A DNA stretch of 64,000 nt from positions 18,542 through 82,541 of the forward strand of contig JALHNH010000029.1 in assembly GCA_022843625.1 (NCBI GenBank), given 5' to 3'. Positions 36,188 to 45,299 of the stretch are shown here, in pieces. A program made the translations under genes and the position numbers. Within the stretch, counting starts at the first letter, position 1. Each line of letters starts with the position of its first letter. The stretch comes from Bryobacter sp. (GTDB lineage Bacteria > Acidobacteriota > Terriglobia > Bryobacterales > Bryobacteraceae). Below the pieces are notes generated by a model that was not told where the DNA came from, ran no database searches, and saw only the letters and a program-made list of their open reading frames with translations.

Positions 36188-36744
36188 AATGTCTTGCGAG
36201 GCAGCGTATCGATAGCTGGCAGAACGGCCTTCTCTAGCGCCATCCCGATCTCGGCAGAACGCTCGTGCAGGAAGGCCTTCGCCTTGCTCGCCGGGTCCTT
36301 TGGATCGTGAATCCGCTCGCCATAAATCACAACATAGGCATTCTTCGCGCCCAGCGCCACCTTCACGAAATTCAATTCGATGCGATGCTCTGCCGGTTGT
36401 GCAAACGCCACCACCATGTAGTTATAAGGATTCTCGGGAGTCCCCATCGTCCGGGCCATCAACACATTTCCGCCGTTAGCCTTATAGTGATCCATTACGC
36501 CCTGAGCGAGCCTGTCCAGATCCTGCCGTGTCTTGGCATCGGGACGCTCCAGCAGCGTAAGCAGGTTGGTCCAGTTCCCAACCGTCTCTTTCCCGCTAGT
36601 AAACTCCCACATCGGAGCGGCCTTCTGATTGAAAGAAGCGAGCTCATAGCTACGCCCCAAAAACGAAACTGTTTGCACAGCAGTCATAACGGATACCCCA
36701 CTCACTATTGCCAAAGTCAGGACGAAAAATCGATTTCGATTCAT
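36184..36744 (-). CDS. Small secreted protein of unknown function
   Basis: The 186-residue product has an N-terminal signal or anchor (NRNRFFVLTLAIVSGVSVMTAV). The rest is soluble with no motif I recognise; sequence such as APMWEFTSGKETVGNWTNL and YNYMVVAFAQPAEHRIELNFV suggests a compact alpha/beta fold. It converges on the SMP-30-like gene with a 4-bp overlap. The region upstream of its start is AT-rich. I assign no function. Confidence 0.7.
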   Translation of the reverse strand: MNRNRFFVLTLAIVSGVSVMTAVQTVSFLGRSYELASFNQKAAPMWEFTSGKETVGNWTNLLTLLERPDAKTRQDLDRLAQGVMDHYKANGGNVLMARTMGTPENPYNYMVVAFAQPAEHRIELNFVKVALGAKNAYVVIYGERIHDPKDPASKAKAFLHERSAEIGMALEKAVLPAIDTLPRKTF

Positions 36745-36854
36745 ATTTGTACCTGCTTGACATGCGAGCTTCCGAGCCCTTTCCGATCAACACCCACCTG
36801 AAAAAGCAAAAAACTCTCGTTCTCGAATTCGCTAAGCTTTACTAAAAGCATCCT

Positions 36855-37385
36855 ATGGAAACAACTCTTGTCGTAGGAGCTACCGGCCAATTAGGTTTGG
36901 CTTCGATCCACGAGTTACTTGCCCTTGCCCAACGGGTCCGGGCGCTCATTCGGCAACCTCAAGTCACACCCACCTTTCAAGCTCTCGGTGTTGAAACTGC
37001 CGTCGACGATCTTACAGACCCCGCTTCGCTGCACGCCGCCCTCAAGGGCGTCTTCCGTATCGTCGCCACCTTCGTCGAAACCAATTCCTTCATTTGTGAA
37101 GCTACCAGCCAGAACTTTTCCGCCCTGGGCCTGCCAAGCGCAGTCAAAGGCAGTAATGGAATGGGCAACTGGGAACGAATCGTCCCCAGGCGAATTTCAA
37201 TGGCCTTCCGCAAAATGCTTTTTAGCGGTGAAGGCAATTACTTCGGTGATCTCAAAGCCACCGGCGCCCTCTCCCTAAGTGGCGCCAACTTCTAGGCCGA
37301 CTGGCAAGTCGCCATTTTCAATGCCAACTATGTTCTCGTCCTCCCGCTGGGGCCAGCCACCAGCGAGGGCTCTCGCATCCTCTAG
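36855..37385 (+). pseudogene. NmrA-like NAD(P)-binding protein remnant
   Basis: The frame starts well, with a Rossmann motif (TTLVVGATGQLGLASIHEL, then RVRALIRQP and DDLTDPASLHAAL) typical of NmrA-like atypical SDR proteins. The rest of the ~290-residue family is absent. After about residue 75 the sequence is unrelated, and a TAG at 37293 is followed by a further in-frame stretch (ADWQVAIFNANYVLVLPLGP) that reads as coding before the next TAG at 37383. It looks like the truncated start of one gene joined to the end of another. It lies just upstream of the caspase-like/CHAT/STAND module and may mark its left junction. Confidence 0.6.
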
Positions 37386-37512
37386 TTCTTGCATGGGGCG
37401 TCCCGACGGCCTTGCGTAGCGTGATCCAGCTCTCGCAATTGTGCCGGCTCACGGTTGTCCCCCTCTGCTCTGTTCCGCCCATGCGTTAAGCTTGTCGGAC
37501 GGAGGAAACTCA

Positions 37513-38961
37513 TTGGCTGATAACCCCTCGTCTATGCCCATTCCCTTTGGGTTCCGCTCGGAAACCGGTGATCCGCTCGATGGCATCGCCGAAGGCGCAA
37601 TCCGGCGCTTTCGCAACCGTGAAGAACTGAGTGGAGATTCGCCTGAGGTGGTCTCCCTTTATGAAAAGTGCCAACGGGAAAAAGACCACCTGGGCGTAGA
37701 TGAGGGAGAGGTCGAGGATCCCAATAACCTCGCCGAGGCTGGCTGGGGAGTGATCTTCTCGGAAAGCGTTACCAGCGAAATCAAGGATGCCCTCCAACCT
37801 CTACTCAAGCGTCGCGAACAGGAAGCAGGGCCGCTCTACAAGACGTTTGAAGTTCCCGACCAGCAGGACGTCTACCAGTGGTTGAAGGCGCTCGGCCCAG
37901 ATCCCAATCGCCCCGTCAATCCAAGACTGGGCATTCCCTACTACCTGCTCATCGTAGCTCCCCCAGAGGACATTTCCTTCGAATTTCAGTACCGCCTCGA
38001 TGTAGTCTGGGCTGTCGGGCGGCTGTGGTTTCCTTCTGCTGCCGAATTCCGGGTTTATGCCGAATCCGTGCTGGATTTCGAGGCCAAAAAGGTCAAGAGA
38101 TCGCGCAGCGCTGTCCTCTTCGCCCCCGAGCATTCCAAAGACCGGGCGACAATTCTCTTCAATTCGGCAGTGGCAATTCCCTGGGGACAAGGTACTCCGG
38201 ACAACCGCCGTCTCGGAGACCTGCCAGGCAAGAGATTTGAAGGCCGCTCCTACTCGCTCCACCGGTTTCTCGGCCCGGCTGCAACCAAACAGAATCTCCA
38301 GAATATTTGGGCTGGCGTACTCGAAGGCGGGCCTCCATCTCTCCTCTTCAGCGGAGGGCACGGCATGGCGTTTCTCAGCGATAACTCCGCCTTCGAGACG
38401 ACCCAGGGTGCCATGGTTTGTCAGGACTTTCAGCCTGGTCATCCTGTGAACCCCGACTATTACTACAGCGCCAGGGATCTGACCGAATCTAAAAACACCA
38501 GGGTCCACGGCTTGATTCATTTCTTCTTCGCCTGCTACGGCGGAGGCTGGCCCGAATTCGATGACTTTGCCGGTGAAGAAGATACTCCATCGCGGATTTC
38601 TCCAAAACCTATGTTGTCCAGGCTCCCACAGGCTTTGTTGTCCCATGCCAACGGCGGAGCCTTGGCCGTGATCGCTCATGTCGAGCGCGCTTGGGCCGCT
38701 TCATTTTCGAGCAGGTCCCGCAACTCTCAGTTGCAGACTTTCTCTTCGGCTACAGCCAGCATCCTCAAGGGCGACCGCGTCGGCCAGGCAATGGATAAAT
38801 TCAATTCCCGCTGGGCCCTCCTCGACAGCGAGTTGCGCGAGCTTTCCCTATCCTCCGTCAATGCGGCCAAGCTCTGCTCTCATTGGGTGGATCGCAACGA
38901 CGCACGCAACTACATCGTCATCGGCGACCCAGCCGTGCGCCTGCCGGAAGAAGATCTGTAG
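37513..38961 (+). CDS. Caspase/gingipain-fold (clan CD) peptidase-like protein
   Basis: I start it at TTG 37513, which has a perfect GGAGG 7 nt upstream; the frame extends further but without a ribosome binding site. In the 482-residue protein a hydrophobic strand leads to SLLFSGGHGMAFLS (His283). A second strand leads to IHFFFACYGGGWPEF (Cys341). These form the His-Gly and Ala-Cys dyad arrangement of caspase-like, gingipain and CHAT proteases. The C-terminus has NYIVIGDPAVRL, like the GDPALRL close of C25/CHAT domains. There is no signal peptide. It converges, 3 bp apart, on the nSTAND gene next to a CHAT-SIR2 fusion gene. It is likely the protease or effector arm of that module (inference). 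The family is not one I can name exactly. Confidence 0.75.
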   Translation: MADNPSSMPIPFGFRSETGDPLDGIAEGAIRRFRNREELSGDSPEVVSLYEKCQREKDHLGVDEGEVEDPNNLAEAGWGVIFSESVTSEIKDALQPLLKRREQEAGPLYKTFEVPDQQDVYQWLKALGPDPNRPVNPRLGIPYYLLIVAPPEDISFEFQYRLDVVWAVGRLWFPSAAEFRVYAESVLDFEAKKVKRSRSAVLFAPEHSKDRATILFNSAVAIPWGQGTPDNRRLGDLPGKRFEGRSYSLHRFLGPAATKQNLQNIWAGVLEGGPPSLLFSGGHGMAFLSDNSAFETTQGAMVCQDFQPGHPVNPDYYYSARDLTESKNTRVHGLIHFFFACYGGGWPEFDDFAGEEDTPSRISPKPMLSRLPQALLSHANGGALAVIAHVERAWAASFSSRSRNSQLQTFSSATASILKGDRVGQAMDKFNSRWALLDSELRELSLSSVNAAKLCSHWVDRNDARNYIVIGDPAVRLPEEDL

Positions 38962-38964
38962 CGG

Positions 38965-41922
38965 CTATTTCTTGCCTGGAACATTCGCCAAAAAACTGTC
39001 GACGATAGCCTGTACTCCCGGCGAAAGCCCTTGGGCCCCTCGAAGCTCCTCGCAAATCTTCAGCCGGTCGTCGAGGCTGACCGGCACCGGGTCTTCCGAT
39101 CCCTCCACCCTCATTCCGCCCAACGCTTTGGCCATTTCAGCCAATGCTGCGGCATCCTCTTTCGTCAACTCCTTCAAGTTGCCGCTCAACGCTGCGGCCT
39201 TTTTGCCTTTTGACGCCGAGACATCCCAGATCTCAACCTGTTTGCCGTCCTTGGCAACAGTGGCAAGTCTTTGTCCATTCCTTGCCAGCACCCACTTGGC
39301 TACGGGGCCTTGAGTGATCACCTGTGCAACCTGCTCCCCTGTGAGGACACTTCGCACAATCAGGGTCTCGCGTGCAGCTTCGACAAATACGGGTAATTCC
39401 GACTCGAACACGAAGGTGGCGCCCTCAGATGAACTCCATTGAGATCCGCGCTTGCCTGTAGCCGCCTCCCAGAGCCCGATCCCCGTTGCACTTGGATTCT
39501 GCGTAGTCCAATTCACAACTACGTACTTTCCGTCTTGACTAAACCCAACTTGCTCCGCACTCTCAAGTTCGCGAAGTTCTGTCGCAATTCCGCCATTGAA
39601 GTTCGAGACCAATACCTTCGAACCTTTGTTTACAATCGCTGCCACTCTCTCGCCCCTTGGGCCAAGCACAGCCGTTTCGATCGTTGTGCCGAAACTGGCT
39701 TTGCCAAGATTCGCCCCCGGATTTGCAAACGGCCACCGAAGCGCCACTTGGTTCAATATAAATAAAACGTCCGTCCGGTCGGCGTTCAAGTTGAAGCTCT
39801 TTGCCGGATCAAAAAAGGTTGTCCCTACCACTTTCTGAGAGTCGATGTCCCACACTTTCCCTTCTGTCGAAGTCGCATTAAATAGCCTTCGCTTGGAATC
39901 TTTCTGACCACCCGGAAACTCCGCGAAAGCAACGTTGCCACGCTGCACCTCTCCGCCCAACTCTTTTCCTGTATCGACTTGGATCACGCTTTGGCGATTC
40001 CCCTTGAGTACCACCGCCCAACTTCCATCGTCGTTTAACCGGATTGCGCCTGACCCGGCAAACGGCTGCCCGATCCCCTGGCCAGTGGAGGCGTCCCAGC
40101 CCCTCGCCTGCCCTGCCTGATTCGCTGTTACGATGCGCCCACCGCTTGTGCTCATCACCAATTCTGTAATTGCCGCTTCCTGCCGGATCTGCTGCGACGG
40201 GATTCTCCAGACTCCACCGTTCAGGAATTTCTCAACCAGCGGGCCAGCCAATCCTCCCAGCTCTTTTGAGCCCGGTACCGCTTGCAACGCGCGCCCCAGA
40301 TAAGCCAGCGCCTCCGCACTCTTGCCCTCCCTATCGAGCATGGAAATAGTGGCTAGATCATATTTCGCCACCGCCGTTCCGGCTACTTTAGATTGCCGTT
40401 CCGCCTTCTCCTCCGCTTTCTTCGCCAAAACATACTGCCATGCCGCTAAACACAACAGAATGACCATGGCGGCGGCAAAAGACAGCAGCACACGGTTTAC
40501 GCGTTTATCCCTCAGACGCCGTTCTTCTGCCGTCTTCAGGTTTCGCTCTGCCGTTTGGCGGCGCTCCTCGGCTACATCCAGCCGCTCTTTCACTAGAGCT
40601 TCATCAGCCTTTCGACTCAGTTCCGCTTTACTCGACTCCTTCAGAAATTGCTCTTCGGCCGGACTGAGCGTGTTCGTCTTTCTCAACTCCACCGCCTCTT
40701 GCAGCCCTTGCTCCAACTCCGCACCGGACAAAAGCAGTCCTTCGGCCTCTTCCGCTCTGCGCCACCGGGATGCCCGCTGCTGCAGCATAAGCAAATGACT
40801 TCCGAACCATTCCTGGTTAGACCTGCGGATCGGCCCCACAAGCCGGTCATGGGCCAGTTCGAACCAGGTGATTCCTCCTCGCTCATCCCGGCGCACCAGA
40901 TGGGCTTCTGTCATCTTTAACACCAGGTCGTTTGCCAGCCCACCGCTTTGCTTTTCCTCCATCCGAACCTGGTTTCTAACACCATCGCCCGTTATGAGCT
41001 GTTCCTCAAACCACTCCCGGATGATTCGCTCACAATTCACATTCTGCTTCGAGGCTTCGAGAACCTCCCTCGCGTAATATCTCCTCAGTGCATGCCCAAC
41101 GTCTCCGACGTCCGCCTGGTCGATACTAAGGTCGTCCGCCTCCATTTCATTCCATAAGTCGTAACAAACCACTTGAAGCTGCACAGGCTCTACATACTCG
41201 CCAACCACTTCAACCAGCTTCCCTGTCAAATCCTGGATCGTAACCTTCGCCAGATTCGAAACCAGCTTGGCCACTACTCCCGGCGCATACTTCCGGTTCA
41301 ATTTCGCCGTGGGAAGCTCAATCGCTTTCTCCGCTTCTGCGCGGGCCAATCGATCGATCCGGAAGCGGTTCTGCAGATGGGTAGGAAGCAAACGGGCAAA
41401 TGGGTCCAGCGGGGCGAGGTAATCTTCTCGAATTACGAATAGCGCCCAAATCGAAGGGTCGCTTACCAACTCACCCAGTTGCTCAAAGAATTCACGCTTC
41501 ACTGCATAGTCTGATGGATCCACCCGCAGCACTTCCTCAAACTGGTCGAAGACCAGCAGTTGATTTCGCTCCTTCTTTCGCTCAAGAAAATACTCAGCCA
41601 GATTTCGTTCGTCTACCTTGTCCGTCTTTTCGAGATCGGCGATGCAACTCCAGACGTACCGGTTGCTAACACCGGCGGGCGGCTGCCGGTTTACACGAAT
41701 GGGTCCAGAAATGTCGAAGCGCTTTTCCACATCGGGCAATAGCCCGGCATTGACCAAAGAGCTTTTGCCGGCACCGGATGGGGAATACAGCAGAACGATG
41801 CGCTCGGAAGTGAGCAAGTAACGCAACTCCCGCTTTTCGCGGTCGCGGCCAAATAGCGGCTGCCCCCGCTCAAATGGTTTGGGTCCAACATAAGGGTTCG
41901 GATCGGCGGTAGCGTTGCTCAT
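38965..41922 (-). CDS. nSTAND1 NTPase with membrane segment and WD40-like C-terminus
   Basis: The 985-residue protein opens with the nSTAND1-type entry (NPYVGPKPFERG, then LFGRDREKRELRYLL). It has Walker A SPSGAGKSS (Lys53) and Walker B LLVFDQFEEVL (Asp126). A winged-helix/helical part follows (EMEADDLSIDQADVGDVGHAL). Next are a long charged coiled coil (~residues 400-470) and one membrane segment near residues 475-495 (LLSFAAAMVILLCLAAW). The remaining ~400 residues look like WD40-type propeller strands (GRIVTANQAGQARGWDASTG, VWDIDSQKVVG, VEIWDVSASKG). STAND ATPases sense a trigger and oligomerise. Its start is 3 bp after the CHAT-SIR2 gene, so the two are one operon. It is probably the sensor and switch, held at the membrane. 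Confidence 0.88.
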   Translation of the reverse strand: MSNATADPNPYVGPKPFERGQPLFGRDREKRELRYLLTSERIVLLYSPSGAGKSSLVNAGLLPDVEKRFDISGPIRVNRQPPAGVSNRYVWSCIADLEKTDKVDERNLAEYFLERKKERNQLLVFDQFEEVLRVDPSDYAVKREFFEQLGELVSDPSIWALFVIREDYLAPLDPFARLLPTHLQNRFRIDRLARAEAEKAIELPTAKLNRKYAPGVVAKLVSNLAKVTIQDLTGKLVEVVGEYVEPVQLQVVCYDLWNEMEADDLSIDQADVGDVGHALRRYYAREVLEASKQNVNCERIIREWFEEQLITGDGVRNQVRMEEKQSGGLANDLVLKMTEAHLVRRDERGGITWFELAHDRLVGPIRRSNQEWFGSHLLMLQQRASRWRRAEEAEGLLLSGAELEQGLQEAVELRKTNTLSPAEEQFLKESSKAELSRKADEALVKERLDVAEERRQTAERNLKTAEERRLRDKRVNRVLLSFAAAMVILLCLAAWQYVLAKKAEEKAERQSKVAGTAVAKYDLATISMLDREGKSAEALAYLGRALQAVPGSKELGGLAGPLVEKFLNGGVWRIPSQQIRQEAAITELVMSTSGGRIVTANQAGQARGWDASTGQGIGQPFAGSGAIRLNDDGSWAVVLKGNRQSVIQVDTGKELGGEVQRGNVAFAEFPGGQKDSKRRLFNATSTEGKVWDIDSQKVVGTTFFDPAKSFNLNADRTDVLFILNQVALRWPFANPGANLGKASFGTTIETAVLGPRGERVAAIVNKGSKVLVSNFNGGIATELRELESAEQVGFSQDGKYVVVNWTTQNPSATGIGLWEAATGKRGSQWSSSEGATFVFESELPVFVEAARETLIVRSVLTGEQVAQVITQGPVAKWVLARNGQRLATVAKDGKQVEIWDVSASKGKKAAALSGNLKELTKEDAAALAEMAKALGGMRVEGSEDPVPVSLDDRLKICEELRGAQGLSPGVQAIVDSFLANVPGKK

Positions 41923-41925
41923 GGT

Positions 41926-43998
41926 TTATGTCTTTTCCATCTGCTTCTTCAGCTCACGCAGGAAATCGGTCGAAGAGCCCCAAAAGAGATCCACGTTAAT
42001 CGTTTTGGTAAAGTAAGTCTCCAGATAGGTCTTCACTTTCTTCACATCCCCAAACACCCCCTCCCCGGGGTCCACTTGAACTCCGGCATGGTTGAAGTTC
42101 ATGGCCTCGGCAATCCCTTCCAGCGACATGATCTGCCGGAACAACACTCGGAACTTCCAATCGTCGAGCGGAAATCCTAAAAATAAAATACTGCCCGTAA
42201 CCAACGCTTCTTTCACCACACCAGGTACCAGCCGGTAGCGGGTAGTCTTGATGAGGTAATCGAAGAGGTCGTCCTCAGTCAGCGCCCAGGTGTCCGGTCT
42301 TCTGGGTGTCCCCGGCTTATTAAACATCTTGGTTTGGCCGAAGACGTAATAGAGCAGGGGCCGCATCTCGGTAGGCTCTGGAAGATCTGCCTCAAGGGCA
42401 CCGTCGCGCCGCTCGTCTCTCCAGGGCCAATCGATCTCCACGGGTTCCTTCCCCGCTTGCCGCAAATAGGCTGCAAACAACGAGTTGCCAGAAGCGTTCA
42501 GAAATACCTTGGCCTTCAACTTGGCGGCGATCGTGAGAGGGTCGTCAGCTTGTTGGATCCCCCGGGCTGCGATCTCATCCAACACTTGGTCCATCCCGGT
42601 GTCGCCCGCCTGACTCCGCTTCAAACGTTCCTTGAGAACGCCTTGCACTGCGTTCTCCGCAGCCTTCCGTGAGTTCAGAATGGTGATCACCTGCGCCACT
42701 TTGGCCAGATCGGTATTGTTGTGTTGCTCCATCGGAAAGCGGCTTTTCTCCGCTACTTCAGCCGCAAGACTTCTAGTGGTCCCAAAGACGTGCTCCGCAA
42801 CGTCCGGTCCGATGATCGGCACGCACTCGCCATTCTTCGAAAAGCCGCAAATGGCATCCCAATGTTCAAAGGTCTCTCCGAAGCCCGGGACGTACCAGAT
42901 GCTGCCCCGCTTCAACCGCATGAAGAGCACCGGGACCCAGGCGTCCGGCTCTGCCAGGATGGCCCCACGGGCCACAGACATCGCACGATCAATCTGCCCG
43001 TCCTCGCTCAGAGCCATGAAGAAGCGGTCCATGAAAATCTGTGCCGTCCCGGTCTGGATGTTGCTTTGCATCGCCACAGCCGCTGGCACACCCACCTCCA
43101 CCAGTCTCGGGCCCAGGCCTGCCAGATCTCCTCCGCCTTTACCGGCACTTTGGCACGATGCCAGCACCACCAGCCGGGGCCGCTCCTCCAGTCCCCAGAT
43201 ACACTGGCAAAGCGCAGATCCCGCCGTTGGTTTCTCCTCTTCCAACCACAGCAAAGGGCCCTTGAGCTTATCAAGCGTTCCATGGCACACCAGATAGAGG
43301 ATATCGACCCCTGCCGCCAGTTGAGCCTTAATGTTCTCAAGCGTCGCCGCTCCTTCGGACAATTCCGCTGGAAGATCCTTCCCCAACCCTAGGATCTTCA
43401 TTCCAGCCAGCGCTTTTTTCGCCGAGGCGAATTGCTCTGCCACATCGAGTGGCTTCAGCCCTGAACTCTCCTCTTGGTCTAAAAGCGATTCCGGGTTACC
43501 GATCACCACAAGAGCTGTCAGGTTGCCTTTGGCGCGCAGGCGGATCGGCCGCCAATCCTGACCACTCGCCAGAAAGCGGGAGAAAATTATGTTTTCGCCT
43601 GCAAAGAGCGATATTGCCGGATCGCCCGGATGGCGCAGCGTTTCCCACCGAATCTTATGCAACTCCAATGCCCCAGCTTCGATCGACAAACGAACGCGCA
43701 GTTTCAACTTCTGCTTCGACTGCTCCGTGAGCAGCACCGATTTCAGGAAGGCGTCCTTAACTTTTTCAGTAAAAAAAGCCGCGCTCAGCGCCTTCGGGTA
43801 GCTCTCGTTACCCAGTCTCGCCAACTCTGCAGGATTCAACTCGAGTTCGGGCTCGGCCGTAAACGCATGCTCTCCTGCATCATCCGCTTCCGGGGCACTG
43901 TAAAGGAAACTGGCTGAATAGATTCCATCTCCCCGTCCTCTAAGCGCGATTTCAAGATCGGCAAATTCGGTTGGCAATGGTTTTGCCTCCTCGTACAT
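41926..43998 (-). CDS. CHAT protease domain fused to a SIR2-like domain
   Basis: The 690-residue protein (ATG 43998; a TTG at 44067 would add 23 residues) has a beta-rich N-terminus. A CHAT caspase-like domain follows with the dyad His239 (ILYLVCHGTLDKLKG) and Cys282 (LVVLASCQSAGKGGG). The second half (~residues 390-690) resembles SIR2-like NADase domains of defence proteins: VPIIGPDVAEHVFG, PLLYYVFGQTKMFN, TEDDLFDYLIKTTRY, and SILFLGFPLDDWKFRVLF, which matches the FLGYSLxDWxFRxL tail. A combined protease plus NAD-consuming domain would be a potent effector. The SIR2 call is by motif and the NAD-binding Asn/His are not firmly placed. It is the first gene of the operon with nSTAND1. Upstream lies a phosphatase fragment. 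Confidence 0.82.
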   Translation of the reverse strand: MYEEAKPLPTEFADLEIALRGRGDGIYSASFLYSAPEADDAGEHAFTAEPELELNPAELARLGNESYPKALSAAFFTEKVKDAFLKSVLLTEQSKQKLKLRVRLSIEAGALELHKIRWETLRHPGDPAISLFAGENIIFSRFLASGQDWRPIRLRAKGNLTALVVIGNPESLLDQEESSGLKPLDVAEQFASAKKALAGMKILGLGKDLPAELSEGAATLENIKAQLAAGVDILYLVCHGTLDKLKGPLLWLEEEKPTAGSALCQCIWGLEERPRLVVLASCQSAGKGGGDLAGLGPRLVEVGVPAAVAMQSNIQTGTAQIFMDRFFMALSEDGQIDRAMSVARGAILAEPDAWVPVLFMRLKRGSIWYVPGFGETFEHWDAICGFSKNGECVPIIGPDVAEHVFGTTRSLAAEVAEKSRFPMEQHNNTDLAKVAQVITILNSRKAAENAVQGVLKERLKRSQAGDTGMDQVLDEIAARGIQQADDPLTIAAKLKAKVFLNASGNSLFAAYLRQAGKEPVEIDWPWRDERRDGALEADLPEPTEMRPLLYYVFGQTKMFNKPGTPRRPDTWALTEDDLFDYLIKTTRYRLVPGVVKEALVTGSILFLGFPLDDWKFRVLFRQIMSLEGIAEAMNFNHAGVQVDPGEGVFGDVKKVKTYLETYFTKTINVDLFWGSSTDFLRELKKQMEKT

Positions 43999-44078
43999 TC
44001 TATTGGCGGAATTATTTGCAATCTTCCGCCAACTACTTTCCTCGTGGTTGGCCACCCATCCTATCAAGACTGCGCGAT

Positions 44079-44354
44079 CTCGCTCCAGGCCAGCCCTCTG
44101 AAGACTACCCGCTCACCAACAAATACGTCCTGACCGACAAAGCCATCACCACCATGTCCGCCTACCTTAAGAACTACGGCGTGACAACCGCACCCCCGAT
44201 GGAATCGCTAAAGCCCCTACCGGGAGTCGAACCCCAATACCTCGAAGCCACCTCTGCCGCCATCGAAACGGAACACGGCAGCTTCGACGAGTTCCGCCGC
44301 AAATCCCTCGGCCTTACCGATGCTGACCGACAAAGCCTAAGCTCAATGCTCTGA
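44079..44354 (+). pseudogene. Protein-tyrosine-phosphatase C-terminal fragment
   Basis: The last ~92 codons of the frame (PSEDYPLTNKYVLTDKAI, YLKNYGVTTAPPMESLKPL, YLEATSAAIETEHGSFDEF, LGLTDADRQSLSSML) look like the C-terminus of a bacterial tyrosine phosphatase of the Y_phosphatase3 type. The N-terminal catalytic HCxxGKDRTG part is absent, because the sequence upstream is the start region of the CHAT-SIR2 gene on the other strand. The fragment probably marks the right-hand junction where the module replaced the phosphatase gene. It is not expected to be functional. Confidence 0.7.
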
Positions 44355-44356
44355 AA

Positions 44357-44926
44357 CTAGAGCCGGACAAACTCATGCACGTCTCCCCCGGCTGCCGCAA
44401 TCGTTAGCCCGCCAGTCCCAGCCACAACACGGCGTGGTGGCAACGAAGGCAATGTCAGAGTCCACGGCCCCGCTCCACCTTGATACCGCCCCAATACAGT
44501 CTTCAAAAACAACACCATCAAAGCCCGGTTTCCAGCCCGAAACTGCATCGAAACCGGAATCTTCCTCCCCGCCATAACTCGGCGTCCTGCCCATTCCCCC
44601 AGCAGCGGCTGCGCAGCATCCACTATTTCGCCCTTGCGCGAAAAATCCTCGATCACGTCCTGCCCGAAATTCAATTGCAAACGCCCATCCGCATGCCAGC
44701 CAATCCCCACCCGTTGCCCCCCAATCGTCAACACCTGCCCCTCAAGGCCATATTCAAGATCAACCAATGCCGCCGAACTGTAAGCCACACTACCGTTAGC
44801 CCTAAAATCATAAACCGCCCCAATCCCGCCTTTGGTCGTGGTCACAGACCTCCACCGCCCCACAATCGGCTCAGCCCCGTCTAAAATCGCGGGCAAGGTC
44901 AGCAGCATCAGTTCGCGTCTCTTCAT
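44357..44926 (-). CDS. Small secreted protein of unknown function
   Basis: I start it at ATG 44926, after aagggg, giving 189 residues that begin KRRELMLLTLPAILDGA, an Arg-Arg export-like leader. The frame upstream of this is not credible. The mature part is beta-rich (VGRWRSVTTTKGGIGAVYDF, GSVAYSSAALVDLEYGLEG, VLTIGGQRVGIGWH), reminiscent of a lipocalin-like barrel. No family can be named. It converges on the phosphatase fragment with 2 bp between stops. Confidence 0.65.
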   Translation of the reverse strand: MKRRELMLLTLPAILDGAEPIVGRWRSVTTTKGGIGAVYDFRANGSVAYSSAALVDLEYGLEGQVLTIGGQRVGIGWHADGRLQLNFGQDVIEDFSRKGEIVDAAQPLLGEWAGRRVMAGRKIPVSMQFRAGNRALMVLFLKTVLGRYQGGAGPWTLTLPSLPPRRVVAGTGGLTIAAAGGDVHEFVRL

Positions 44927-45299
44927 ACCCCTTGAATCGGCCCCGGCCCCACGAACCTTTACTATTGCCGCTGCCGGATCGCGCTCGCGCATCTTGGTTC
45001 AGATCGCAACGTTCAGGCAGCTTCTCGGTGCCTCACCGGCAGGCCAATCCTTGAGCGATGTCACCCAAAACAGCGCAAAAAGCGCAAACTCCTCAGTGCC
45101 GAAGCCCAAAAACGAATGGCGCTTTCTCACCGCGAGCGCTCGGCTAAGGCAAAAAAGCAGAAGGCCTAAGGTGATTCACTCGGCGTGCGGCGATCCTGAC
45201 TCTTGACGAACGCCCTCATTGCACGCATAATAAACAAAACAAAGCGCATCGCTTAGAATCTTGAAAGCACGCGCCCGTTAACAGAAGAGGGAATGATAT
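44927..45299. other. Intergenic region between a small secreted protein and the PEP-CTERM gene
   Basis: About 370 bp with no certain gene. Around 45080-45170 a short plus-strand frame reads as a very basic tail (RKKRKLLSAEAQKRM, then HRERSAKAKKQKA, stop). This resembles the end of the small basic proteins common in this lineage but has no proper start, so it may be a remnant. Close to 45290 a gaggga ribosome binding site precedes the PEP-CTERM gene. No promoter is obvious. Confidence 0.4.

Noticed and set aside
44832..45206. 124-codon plus-strand frame opposite the small secreted protein
   Set aside because: Most of it is the complement of the minus-strand gene; only a short basic tail in another frame looks protein-like.
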